From positions 248,001 to 312,000 of the forward strand of contig NW_025408685.1 in assembly GCF_020360975.1 (NCBI RefSeq): 64,000 nt of DNA, written 5' to 3'. Both the position numbers and the translations under genes were made by a program. Below the pieces are notes generated by a model that worked only from the letters and a program-made list of their open reading frames with translations, had not been told where the DNA came from and did no database searches. Shown here in pieces: positions 1 to 10,570 of the stretch (position 1 is its first letter; each line of letters starts with the position of its first letter). The DNA comes from Hirsutella rhossiliensis (taxonomy: Eukaryota; Ascomycota; Sordariomycetes; Hypocreales; Ophiocordycipitaceae).

Positions 1-2218
1 GGAGGCCTCATCAGACGTAGCGAGGATCTCGTTGTCAACGTCGCGCTCCCTATACTTCTCCCAGATCTCCAAGAGCTTTGCTTCGTATTCCAACCGCCAA
101 CTCTTCGTCTTCCGAGAGGGTACTGAGACCACAGTTGATCGAGAAGGCGCCACTTTTCGCAGGATTGAAGACAACAGCCCCGACATATGCAGCGCTAGTC
201 AGCCGGCTGTAATATTTATGCAGCTTCTTCCATCCGAGCTTGATATAGACCTTGAGAAGCCTGCGGGTCCTGCTATCGAGCCCGTCATAAATGGCTACTT
301 CGACGTCCTTCTTCTCCCTGGTCACTGGATCCTCAACCTCTTCGAAGATTGTGCCTTGATAGCACTTTCGAGGTGGTCAAGTAAGATCTCAAAGACAGGG
401 AAGTATTCATCGAAACTGCCACATGTGGACCTACCACCGGGAACACCGCTGCCCTGAAGTTGCTTGTTGGCAATCTCGAAAGGCTTCAGAAGCTTGACAA
501 GTACCCCGATAACTTTCCAGTCGTACGCACTTAAGCGGTATTGCAGAACTGCCGGCTTCGTTCTGTCACAGAGGCCCTCGGTTTCCCACCGGTTCTGAAC
601 GTCATTGAAGAAGGTATTGAGCGCCGGGCGGAGTCGAAGAGCCCGTTCCATCATACGCATGTCCGAGTTCCACCGGGTGGCATTGTTGAAGGCCCAGTGA
701 AGTGTTGTTCCGTGGCCGGATTCCTTGCGTTGAGACGGAAGAAACTGTTCGTACAGCTGTGTGTTTCGCAGCTGAAGACCGATGTTATGGAGCATTCCAG
801 GGGCGCCGTTCTGACTGTACTCCCTGAAGGTGGCAGCATTGATCTCCTCCGGAGCCGGGTGGGACGATATGAGGTCCTCATCTGGGATTTCAACGGCAGT
901 GTTTGCTCCTGGGTCTTCGTCCGTACCGTCCTCCATCTCTCCATTTAGGGCCTCGTCGATAGCTTGATCAACTGGCTCCTCGTCGTCATCTAGATCGTCC
1001 CCATCGGCAGCAACAATTGCAGCAAAATTCTCTCGCTTCGAACCGTACAGCATTGCCCGTACACAGAGGTTGATGATATGCGCAGCGCATCGGATCCGTC
1101 GCTCTCCGGGTGAGAAGCCATGCTCAAAGGCAAGGTCTTCCATGCAGGTGTCATTGTTTGCAGCATTGTCCAGTGTGAAGTAGCCGACCGTGTCTGGGTT
1201 GTTGACTTGCCAGAATGCCAGTGTATCGGCGACCTCATCGGCAAGCGACGCACCGTTGTGTTTGCCGAGAGAGGTCGCAGCCCAAGGAGGATGCGGTGTT
1301 GGGCAAAGTCGTGATCAATGAATTGAGCATTGATGCCCAGAAATGCGGTGTAGGACTTGGATGACCAGCCGTCGAAGGAGAAGTGAACCTGTGATCGAGC
1401 GGTGCGAAGTACTTCCATTACGGGCCCGACGGCACCTCTGTATTCAGATTCGAGCATGCGAAGTAGCGTCTTCCCAGAGGGTATATGGGTCGCATCAAGG
1501 AGCGGATTGCCGTAGAGAAGGAGCCGTTGGAACCTCTCGGTGTTGACGATATCGAATGGCAGATTATGGTACGTGATCCAGTCGAGTAGGAGCACCCGGA
1601 GCCCCTTGCTGTTGAATCTTCCACGCAGCTTGCTGACAAGGAACTGGTCGTGCGGATTATTGAAGTCGGCACCAATGAAGTGGGTGATGGGCCGGCCGTC
1701 CAGAGATGAGGCTCGCACGCCTCCGGCAACGTCGTTTGGGGCCTGCCAAGTGAACACTCATGTTGCTGGTATATCTCCGAACGGCACACACTTACCAGAA
1801 TTCCGTGGGCGTTACGAAGGTGCTTCTTGATAGCGGCTCCTGTTGAGCAGACGAAGCAGAAGTCTGACTTCTTCTTGAAGCCTCGGGCGAAGCAATCCGC
1901 GCAGATCCACTTCAGCCTGTTGCCCTGGCGCGAGGTGGACCGGTCCTCAACACGATACCCGTATTGCTGCCACCACGCCCTCGTATCCTGGCCGCCAGTA
2001 TAGCGCTCGAATCCAGGCCATTTCGCCCACTCTTGGCGGCCCCAGAGCGTCCAATCTACTTGTATAAAGTCGACAGCAGTACCGCGAGGACGAGGTGATG
2101 GAGTCGTCGGCAACGAGGTTCCTTGGGATGATGCGGGTGGTAAAGACGAGTGCTCCACACGCCCAATCAGATCTGACCGGTTCGACGGGGAAGGGCTTGA
2201 CAGTGGTTCGGATGTCAT
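1..2218 (-). pseudogene. hAT-family transposase, frameshifted, running off the left edge
   Basis: This encoded a cut-and-paste hAT transposase. Exon 1 (2218 to 1796, 141 codons) carries a BED-type zinc finger, CADC followed by HLRNAH. A 53-nt GT-AG intron (1795-1743) joins exactly in phase to exon 2. Exon 2 holds FDGWSS, which fits the first catalytic Asp, and TLDNAANND, which fits the second. A missing base near 1278 shifts the frame, and the frame from about 1275 to 322 then continues through MEDLAFEHGF. Further single-base shifts near 360, 170 and 110 break the C-terminal hAT dimerisation region (KWRLLDQLW, then EYEAKLLEIWEKY). The end of the gene and the right-hand element terminus lie outside the window, so the element ends are unknown. 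The family call is secure; activity is unlikely as read. Confidence 0.88.
1743..1795 (-). other. Intron in the hAT transposase
   Basis: The 53-nt segment begins GTAAGT and ends GGCAG on the minus strand. Its removal joins codon 141 (Leu) of the BED finger exon directly to the frame holding the catalytic core, with no phase change. Length and borders are typical of filamentous ascomycetes. Confidence 0.75.
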
Positions 2219-2784
2219 TGTAACGTTGGTTCGATCGTGCGAATTGAGCGAGCGCGCCGACAGATGAAGGTAGAAGCCATCGAGGCTTCGCCGGCGCTCA
2301 ACTCATGCCACATCGTGGCAGCGAAGCTCGGCGAAGCAGGCATAACGCGTCCCACGCGCGTGTAGACGCGGGAAGGGGAAAAAGAAAGAAGAAGAAACCG
2401 TCGGGGCGCAATCTCCGTTGCATTGGCTAAAGTGGTCTGGACGAGTGAAAAGAGCTTCCGTCACCAATGCACAACGACGATGGACCGTGGGGTGCTGCGA
2501 AGATCCCTGGCCTCCGGCATTGATGCTTGCTTGACTGGCTTCCGAGGCGTCAGGCACGGCATCTCCGCCCGTGCTTGCAGCCAGTTAAATCGAAGGCGCC
2601 ATAAGGCCCCGGCTACCTTGTCTGATATATCCCCTGTTCATCAGCGTTTCCAGTGCCCCCATTGGCTTGCGCCCTAGTGCACAGATCATCGTGGCGTGTG
2701 ACGAGTCGTTTCCTTTGGCTCTGGTCCCCCTTCTCGTGCCATTCTCGTCTCGTATCTGAATCGGCCTTGAGCTCGTTTGAGGTA
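2219..2784. other. Spacer without a supported gene
   Basis: About 570 bp between the hAT start codon and the next element. Only short overlapping frames without recognisable motifs occur here. The left end of the hAT element probably lies in it, but I could not identify a terminal inverted repeat because the partner end is outside the window. Confidence 0.5.
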
Positions 2785-3572
2785 CTCGTCCCACAGACCC
2801 ACGTAAAGTGGGTCCTCACCACCTGTCTGTGTCAACCACCTGGCTGTGTCACTTCACCGCTTCAAGCCTCTATCTTGACCTCAACAACGGCACATTATGA
2901 AGAATAAAGAGCTTACGCTTGAAAGGCGCGTAGCCGAGGCTATTAAAGCCATTGAGGCAAATCCCAATATGTCCCTTCGCGCTGCGGCTAAGGAATTTGG
3001 GGTTCCACGCGAACGACTCCGCTTGCGATTTCACGGCATCCAACCTCGCAGCGGCCATAAAGCAACGCATACGAGGCTATCGCCAGCTCAAGAGGACTCA
3101 ATCGATCTGTATATCGATCGTCTTGAGCGTATAGGACTTGCGGTGCGGAAGGACTTATTACGCGATGCAGCAAATCGGGTTCTAAGCTCCACGGTCGGCC
3201 CTGATGGTACCCGCAACGAACCCTTCGACTCCCAATGCTTTGTTGGCAAAACTGGATATCCCGTTTTATTAAACGCAAGGGATATCATATTATGAAGCAA
3301 AAGGTACTCGATAACCAACGCAAGGCTTGCCGAATCAGTCCCGCACGTTACCGAGTACTTCAAGAAGCTCCACGAGACGATTGCCTCGTACGGGATTAAC
3401 CCGGCTGATATCTGGAATATGGACGAGACGGGCTTCCGTATTGGTATTGGCAGGGACCAAGTTGTCGTCACGAAATCAAGGCGATCGCAATACTTTGGTA
3501 TTGAGGAAAACAGGGAGTCGGCAACAGCCGTTGAAGCGATTTCTGCCACTTTACGTGGGTCTGTGGGACGAG
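2785..3572 (+). mobile_element. Internally deleted pogo/Fot1-like Tc1-mariner element, 788 bp
   Basis: Perfect 27-bp terminal inverted repeats occupy 2785-2811 (starting CTCGTCCCACAGACC) and 3546-3572 (ending GGGTCTGTGGGACGAG). They are flanked by TA at 2783-2784 and 3573-3574, the target duplication expected of Tc1-mariner. The interior keeps the N-terminal part of a pogo transposase and stops just after its first catalytic Asp region, so the C-terminal half was lost before or during amplification. A full family member would be about 1.8-2.4 kb. It could be mobilised only in trans. Confidence 0.9.
2897..3545 (+). pseudogene. Truncated pogo/Fot1-like transposase
   Basis: The first frame (from ATG 2897) has a Psq-type helix-turn-helix, LRAAAKEFGVPRERL, then a CENP-B-type segment up to about residue 100. 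Frameshifts near 3240 and 3330 move the reading to WISRFIKRKGY, then to YFKKLHETIASYG and WNMDETGFRIGIG, where the Asp is the first acid of the DDE catalytic triad. The frame ends at NRESATAVEAISA directly against the right inverted repeat. The second Asp and the last acid are absent, so no active nuclease can be made. Confidence 0.85.
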
Positions 3573-3574
3573 TA

Positions 3575-3939
3575 GTCAGAGCTTTGAGTGCAGCTGGGGG
3601 AGTGTTCTGAAGTCGCTTGTACATCGGCCTAGAGGCTGGTTGGGTTTGGGCAGAAGTTACTGTGACAAAAGGCGATGAATATTTTGAGAACATTTGGGAG
3701 GGTCTGTAGGAGACGGTCAAAGTTGTAGCACAAATGAGATTCCAACGTCGAAATGTTATTACAGTTGTGGTAATTGAGGTGCTGATATACCGGTACAAGT
3801 TCTGCGGGAGAGATACTCTAAATGGGTCGGTTTCTTGTTTGCAGCCGTCGAAATACAGAGAGGATGGGCACGTATAGTAAACTCAACGTCGGAACCGGGT
3901 GCCCGGGTAAACCTACCCTATACCCTGGTCAGACAATAT
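3575..3939. other. Spacer without a supported gene
   Basis: About 365 bp lie between the small pogo element and the LINE target duplication. A long minus-strand frame spanning 3088-3798 is antisense to the transposase and has no family resemblance. I see no gene here. Confidence 0.5.
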
Positions 3940-3955
3940 TATCTTATCTTATCTC
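3940..3955 (+). repeat. LINE target-site duplication, left copy
   Basis: The 16-bp TATCTTATCTTATCTC is repeated exactly at 9850-9865 and brackets the LINE. The site is itself a short TATCT repeat. Confidence 0.88.
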
Positions 3956-4109
3956 ACATACATACATACTGTTATCGGCCCACCTTCCCCTGTTTTCTTA
4001 CTTTCTTGGCATGCAATTGTTAAGAAAGTAGCGCAATTTCCCACCAACTTGCCTAACAACTGCACGTTAATCATTCCAGCCGCGCTTTGCGCTGGCTTCG
4101 GCAGCAGCC

Positions 4110-5785
4110 ATGGCATCTGCCACAAGCTCGCATGCCAGCCCAGATCCCTTTGATCTGGGTGTCCATACCCCGCCCAACCTCGCGCGATTAGCCCGTGCAT
4201 CTCAGCTTCGACATAGTTCCCCCATTGCGAGCCGTCCCATTGGTCTCACATCCGCGTTTCGGCGACCGGCGGCGACGCCCCCTTATCAGACTCTCCAATG
4301 CCGCCGCTACGGAAGGAGCGCAGCGTGAATCCACCCCGAACCGGCCTGGCTCGGCCGAGTCCGTCAACCTCCAGCCGGTCTCGATCGTTGAAGCTGCCAA
4401 CAAGCTCGCAGTTGAACAAACAAATGCCTACAACGCCAAAATGACAGTGTTCCGAGCCTTTTGTGAATCGTTCGAACAGACTGCGAAACAATACACGTCC
4501 GGCCTTGAATACAGCTTTGCGGAACAATTTTCCAACAGCTTCCTCGACTTTTGGAAGCAGGCGCTCTCCGACCTCAATTCCGCACCCGCCCCGACCTACA
4601 GCAGCGTCGCCGCCGGTCGCCCTGCAAGCCAGCCCTCGGGGCCACACTCCACGGCCGCCGCAGCCCCGCAACAGCAACGACCACAACAACCAATCTCCCG
4701 TCTCCAGGGACGACCAATCCCCGCCCCACCAAAAGAAGACCTCCGTGTTTTCGTGCGGCTCGATGCCGAAGCGCCGGCGCGAGACCACAGCAGCTACGCA
4801 ATTCGGACCCACATCGCCGCCAAAGTCGGCATCGACTTGCACCGGGTCCCGGCAGCTTTCAAGGTAAACTCGGGATGGGCCATCCGAACAACGGACGCTA
4901 CCATCAGGGACCTCATCGTCCAGCGACAGTCGGAATGGTCCGAGGACCTAGACGCGACCTCGGTGGAGATTAGTCACAAATGGTACACGTACGTCGTGCC
5001 CAACTGCCCCGAAGACTTACGGACTTGCAGGGCAATGAAGTCAACTACGAGGCGGCCGTCAAAGACGAAATCGCCTGCCAGACCGGGCTCACACCCATCA
5101 GCATCCGTCCCAGCCGGCACGATTCAAGCGACCTTCCGAGTAAGACGCTTATTGTGTCCTTCCTCGAGCCTACCCAGAGACCTTGGAGACTTTTGGCTCC
5201 AGCCGACTTGCCCGACACATCGTCAGATCCAGCATGCCCAGCCAGTGCAACAAATGCTGGGATTTCCGCTCGACACAGCTGTGACCGACAACCGTCCTGC
5301 AAGCGTTGCGGAAGGAACGGCCATGACGGTGAAACCTGCGTAGCCCTCGAGCAGTGCGCAAACTGCCTCGGACCCCATTCCGCAGATTTCTCGAAATGCC
5401 CTGCACGCCCCAAGCGATCACACGGCGTCATTCGCCGCCTGACGAAGGAGGAAAACCTCGTCCGACAGATGGGCACCCAACTATTTGCTCAGCGGAAGCA
5501 ACAGTTCGAGCGCATAGACCAGCCCGAACAGCTAGAACGAGACTCTCCGAGATTCTCAATTCCATAGCTCCGAGCACTGCTCAGTCCGACGACCAGGAAG
5601 CCGAGCACCCAGATGACAGGTCACGGGGCAGGAGCGAAACCTCGGTCCTAAGCTCGACCAGGACCATGTCTCCGCCATTCATTATGGTAACCACGACACC
5701 TCAGCCTCAGAGCGAGGGCAACGAATCTAGACCAGCTTCCCCTTCAAAGAAGCGACGCATCAGCCCCATTGCACTATCTCCATGA
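4110..5785 (+). pseudogene. LINE ORF1, gag-like RNA-binding protein (frameshifted)
   Basis: ORF1 would package the element RNA. From ATG 4110 the first frame gives a Pro/Ser-rich start. A shift near 4280 continues the frame into a long region with SIVEAANKLAVEQTNAYNAK. A short C run near 4996 appears to lack one base, and the frame resumes with LTDLQGNEVNYEAAVKDEI. CCHC-type zinc knuckles follow near 5300-5400: CKRCGRNGHDGETC and CANCLGPHSADFSKC. The tail ends KKRRISPIALSP with its TGA at 5783-5785, overlapping the ORF2 ATG. The overlap suggests ORF2 is translated by termination-reinitiation. Confidence 0.82.
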
Positions 5786-8700
5786 CGAGACATCCCCGCG
5801 TGAACCAAAGCGACAAGAAGACCCTGCGAGTCTTCCAAGCTAACGTTGGCAAGATCTCGCCAGCACATGACTGCGCCCTTGCCCTCGCCGACTCTGAACG
5901 ATACGATATAGTGCTCCTCCAGGAGCCGTGGACGGAAGCCAAGGACGGCCGATGTCTTACCAAACCCACCCAGCCTACGATACCTTCTCCCCAGTCGACA
6001 GCTGGGACGACAACAGCACCCGACCTCGAGTAATGACCTATGTCCGGCGGAGTCCCTGCCTGATGACAGATCAGAGGAGGCCTGTGGCGACCCGCGACAT
6101 TCTCTGGCTCACCATCAACAACATAACAGTAGTAAACTTCTATCGACAACCGCACTACGATGAAGCACTGGAGATGCTCCTCCAGTGGACCACACCAGGA
6201 AGGTGCCTAGTAGCAGGCGACTTCAACGCCAAACACAGTAGCTGGCAAACCGGCCGGCTCGATGGCCGAGGTGACGACATCGCCTTTTGGGCCTCTGAGA
6301 ACGGCCTTAACTTGCTCAACCCTGCCGATGTGCCAACGAACCCACATGGCAACACAATAGACCTCGCCTTCTCCAACATACCACTATCCGAAGCTGTCGT
6401 GGAGGAACACCTGGCCACCAGCTCTGACCACTTCACGCTCAGCGTGACACTCGCTGACCTGGCTCCGGCCTCGGTGCCGCTAGGAAAGGTCCGCCTCACC
6501 TCTGACGACGAGCTCGCTCGTTTCGCCGAAATGGTCGATTCCGGAGCAACAGCTATCCCGGCCGCGGCCTCGTCTCCCCAGGAGCTTGATTCCTGGCGTT
6601 GGCGCTCGTGGAACTTCTCCAACTGGCAGCCAAGGCCGCCGGTCGCCCCGTCCGCAAAGGGGCACGCAGCGCGCCCTGGTGGACAGAAGAATGCGCCCTC
6701 GCCGCGGCGGAATACCGCGCGATTAGGAGAGTCTACCCTCTCGGCTTCAATCGGGAAGTCCAGCTTGCAAAGAGAGACTTCCAGAAAGTCGTGCGGCGAG
6801 CCAAAAGACATTACTGGCGCAATCTGATCGACAGCTTCACTGACAGCGCCTCCGTATTCAAAGCGGTCCGATGGCTGAGATCACCGGGCGCTTTCCAGCC
6901 TCCGCCCCTACAAGTAGGCGATGTAGTTTACGAGACGCAGCTTGACAAAGCCAATGCCCTACGGCGGGCGACGCTCGAGCGGCGCACGGCGGACGACGAC
7001 ATCCCAGATCCGTGGATCCCAGTCGACACAACGAAAACCGTTCCTTCACGCAACAGGTGTCACTTGAGGAAGTGCGCGACGCAACCCTACGGACAGGAAA
7101 CACGTCTCCCGGCCCCGACAGCATCACGGTACAAATGCTCAAGGCGGTATGGCATATTATCGGAAGCCACGTCCAGCGGCTGTACGAAGGCTGCCTCACC
7201 ATCGGCCATCACCCGAAGCCGTTCAGAGAGGCCGAAGTAGTCATGATAACAAAACCAGGCCGAAGGAACCTCTCGACCCCTCGTGCCTGGCGACCCATCT
7301 CCCTACTGTCCTGCCTAGGCAAAGGTCTCGAGCGGCTCATCGCACGGCGCCTGGCATGGGCCTCCGTCCACTACGGAGTCCTCCATTCACAACAAGCTGG
7401 CGCTCTCCCGAAGAGATCTGCCGTTGACCTTGTTGCCGCTCTGCTGCATGACATTGAAGAGGCGTTTGCCCGCGGACAAGTTGCCACGTTGGTGACTATG
7501 GACATCCAGGAGCCTTCGACACTGTCCTCCGCAACAGGCTGATCCTTCGCCTCCGTGAGCAGGGGTGGCCAGAACATCTCGCTCGATGGGCTGGTTCTTT
7601 CATGCATGACCGCTCGGCGCGCGTCAGATACCAGGACACTACCACGCCCAGCTCGCCTCTCCAATGCGGCCTCCCAGGGATCACCAGTCTCGCCCATCCT
7701 TTTCTGTTGTACACGGAACCAATTTACCGCCTAGGGAAGCCGAAGGGGCGCTTCGGCTACGCAGACGACACGGGTATCCTATGCATAGGTAACTCCTGGA
7801 GAAGACAGCCGAGAGAGCGTCGCGCTATGTAAACGAACTTGTGGCCTGGGGCGCCGCCAACGGCATCGCCTTCGACCCGATGAAGACTGAGGTCATGCAT
7901 TTCTGTCGAAGCAAACCTAAAGTTGCCCGCCTATATTTCACGGCGACTCAGAGAAGCGCCCTGACCGAGCACTGCGATGGCTAGGCATCTGGCTCGACAG
8001 CACCCTGTCGTTCAAGACACACGTGGAAAAGTGGACAGCCAAGGCACAGGTCGTGGCCTATCACTTGAAAAGTCTGGCAAACACCAAACATGGTCCTCTT
8101 CCCGGTGCCGTTCGCAGAGCCGTAAGAGCATGTATCGAACCGGTGCTGCTCCACGGCACCGAGGCATGGTACCCCGGATTAACCAGCCCGCGATGGACCC
8201 AGCCAGCAAAAGAAGGACCATCCGGGATACAGCAACTCATCCGAAAGATGAACAAGTCGCTTCACACATCCATCCGAGCCATCCTGCCTGTTTGGAGGAC
8301 GACGCCGATCAATGCCCTCCATCGAGAGAGCGGCATTCCACCGGTGATACAACTGCTCGAGGGGCGTCGCATGCGCTTCGCGGCCCGCCTCAAGTCTCTC
8401 GATGAAGCCCATCCGCTTGCGAAACGTACAGTCCGGCCCAAGCCCCCTGTCATCCACAGGTCGATCAAACTGAAGTACCAGGTGCCGCGAGAAGGCTTCC
8501 GGACCCGACTTCGACGCAGTGACCAGCTGCTGCCTTGTAGCAGGCGGCCAATTCTCCTCCCTCGCCGCTTCGGCGACGATCAGGCGCTGCCTCTGCAAAC
8601 CGCCCCGAAAGACCAGTCAGCAGCGGATTTCCGCATTTGGCTCCGGTCAGTGCCACCACACACTCTGGTCGTCTACTCAGACGGATCGCTCTCCTCGGAT

Positions 8701-9492
8701 GCAGCGGTCGGTTATGGCTATGCCATCCATCTGGATGGGCAAACCGTCCTAAGTGGCTGCGGCCGACTTGGGCCCGCTGAGGTTTTGATGCAGAAGCGAA
8801 AGGCGCGCTCGAGGGCCTGCGCGCTGCCCTAAGCCTCCCACGATCGCAGAGGGTAGTCGTTTGTCTCGACAACATCGCGGCGGCAACATGCCTCAGAGGC
8901 ATGCCGGCAGACTCCTCCCAGGATGTCTTCCTCGAGTTCCAGGCCCTGGCCACAGCACACGGTGCCACGGAGGTCCGCTGGATCCCCGGCCACACCAGCA
9001 TCCCAGGCAACGAGCAGGCCGATGCCTTAGCGAAAGCAGGAACCTCTCCCGAGCCCGCAGGCGCTGTCCCGACACTGGCATATCTGCGCAGGGCTGCTGG
9101 GCAGCAGCCTAAAGTGCAGTTAAAGCCTGGTGGGAAGCCTCTGCACCCGAACAGTACAAGCCACTGCACCTAAGCCGACGACCGGCTGCCCCCGAGCTCA
9201 AACTCCCCCGACCGCTACTCCATCACTTGCTTGCAGCCCGAACCCGTCACGGGGACTTTGCCGACTACCACGAGAGGTTCAACCACGACGATGCGCGACT
9301 GACGTGCTCATGTGGCCGACGAAAAGAGCCAAACCATGTCTTTTATTGCCGAAAGATCGAGCCGCGGCATCGGATGAGGCTGACACCTCACCGACTGCAG
9401 CAGTCAATCGCGCAATAGGCAGAGACTTCGACAGATTCGTCAAGCTGGCGAAGGCGACCTCCTTCTTTGAATGGGCTTGCCCTCGCCACTAG
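5782..9492 (+). pseudogene. LINE ORF2: endonuclease, reverse transcriptase, RNase H (frameshifted)
   Basis: ORF2 drives target-primed reverse transcription. From ATG 5782, an apurinic-type endonuclease shows FQANVGKI, LLQEPW, AGDFNAKHSSW and SSDHFTL. Reverse transcriptase follows, with SPGPDSITVQMLK, TPRAWRPISLLS, a QAGALPKRSAVD segment and the catalytic YADD near 7760. RNase H begins near 8660 with VVYSDGSLSSDAAVGYG and continues with VRWIPGHTSIPGNEQADALA near 8980. A terminal zinc segment, CSCGRRKEPNHVFYC, precedes the end at AKATSFFEWACPRH. At least six single-base shifts break it, several in homopolymers where the second copy has a different run length. Confidence 0.88.
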
Positions 9493-9803
9493 GCGGCTGT
9501 ATCATCTTTCCTCACCTCTTTCCTTTGTTCAACTTCCGGATTCGGCCAGGCAGAGGGTGCTGCAACACCCTTGCCCGGCCGGGTCAACTGAGGCTGCGCT
9601 CTGCAGTCTCCGACAACGGTCCCTTGGAGACCAAAACTGAATGGCAATCTCACTGCCGCGCCTGTACGACCCGCTGACGGGCACCAGGTTCAACACGGAG
9701 CGCCTCAGAGCCGATGAAATGCTGGATGGTGGTTTGTTTACGTTTGCGAGGGGAAACTGTAGACAGCCCTAGCTCAGCACGTCCTGTGCCCCACCGGGAC
9801 CTG

Positions 9804-9849
9804 AGCGGCCTCACGGCCGCTGGACGAAAAATACACATACATACATACA
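9804..9849 (+). repeat. LINE 3' stem-loop and ACAT tail
   Basis: AGCGGCC (9804-9810) and GGCCGCT (9815-9821) form a 7-bp stem with a TCAC loop about 30 bp from the end. The element closes with ACATACATACATACA. The second copy has the same stem at 57841-57858. In related LINEs such 3' structures are read by the reverse transcriptase; that role here is inference. Confidence 0.65.
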
Positions 9850-9865
9850 TATCTTATCTTATCTC
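9850..9865 (+). repeat. LINE target-site duplication, right copy
   Basis: Exact repeat of 3940-3955, immediately after the ACAT tail; it fixes the right end of the LINE. Confidence 0.88.
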
Positions 9866-10269
9866 TGGCGCCTATGGCATCAATCCCACCTGATGACCGA
9901 GATTTCATTCCAACATACCGCACGTATGCAACGTCGCCATAGAGCCTATGATGGCCGTACACTGTAGAGCTTCGTCGTGATCTTATAGAGCAGCCATCAA
10001 TGGGTTTCCGCAGAGCATGTTTGCTGGAGTTGCAAGATACTAATTATGTCACGTATTTATGGGGGGTTTGGCTGTACATACCAACATGTCTTAACGCCTT
10101 GACCTGGTTTGGGTCGATAGACGCTAAATCACGCTTGGTCGCGTCAGCCACCGACAGGGGCTGACTGACGCGTCTGAGAAGACGCGCTTAAAGGTTCCCC
10201 GCGGTGATTTCCGCGAACCGCGTCACTCATTCGATCGAATCGATCGAATCGGGTCGAACGCCTGGGAGC
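9866..10269. other. Spacer with several short palindromes, no gene
   Basis: No coding frame of note. Near 10141-10190 there are inverted pairs (GTCAGCC with GGCTGAC, GCGTCT with AGACGC), and near 10230 CGATCGAATCGATCGAATCG. They lead into the larger palindrome described next. Confidence 0.45.
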
Positions 10270-10390
10270 CGTTCGATTCGATGGCGACCAAAATGTGCCC
10301 CTGTTCGATTCGTCTGTCGAATGAAAAAGGGCACGTTCGATTCGATGCGAATCGAATGGGACCATGACAGATTCGACATCGAATCGATGT
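10270..10390. repeat. Imperfect palindrome built from TTCGATTCGA units
   Basis: TTCGATTCG or its complement occurs repeatedly. An inner pair AATGTGCCC and GGGCACGTT lies in inverted orientation around a centre near 10318. The arms are about 40-45 bp and imperfect. It sits just past the 3' end of the minus-strand ORF at 10571-11479. It may be a MITE relic or the end of an unrecognised DNA transposon. Confidence 0.55.
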
Positions 10391-10570
10391 TGCGAAGACC
10401 ATTGCGCCATGCAGGCAAAAGTGGAACGCGCTCCAACAGGTGCGCTGCAATTGACACATATCTGATGTCTGTCTTTCTTCCCGACAATACCTTCTCGATA
10501 ATCGAAATTGTCATAAACAACGCAGGCATCTAGTTGCTGACCGTATCGACGGACCGTTCCCTGCTTGCGA

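Larger units (their letters stand above)
3956..9849 (+). mobile_element. Full-length Tad-like LINE retrotransposon with RNase H
   Basis: A non-LTR retrotransposon of 5.9 kb between exact 16-bp target duplications. It has a 5' leader of about 150 bp, a gag-like ORF1 with zinc knuckles, and an ORF2 with apurinic endonuclease, reverse transcriptase (YADD) and RNase H followed by a C-terminal zinc-binding segment. The 3' end holds a stem-loop and an ACAT repeat tail. This domain order fits the fungal Tad/I group. Both ORFs are interrupted by single-base indels, many in C or G runs. A second, 5'-truncated copy lies at 53189-57886. Confidence 0.92.

Noticed and set aside
3088..3798. 236-codon minus-strand frame across the small pogo element
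   Set aside because: It is antisense to recognisable transposase motifs and crosses the element boundary; no family resemblance.
4246..4842. 198-codon minus-strand frame in LINE ORF1
   Set aside because: Antisense to the gag-like ORF1, which has the zinc knuckles and the expected position.
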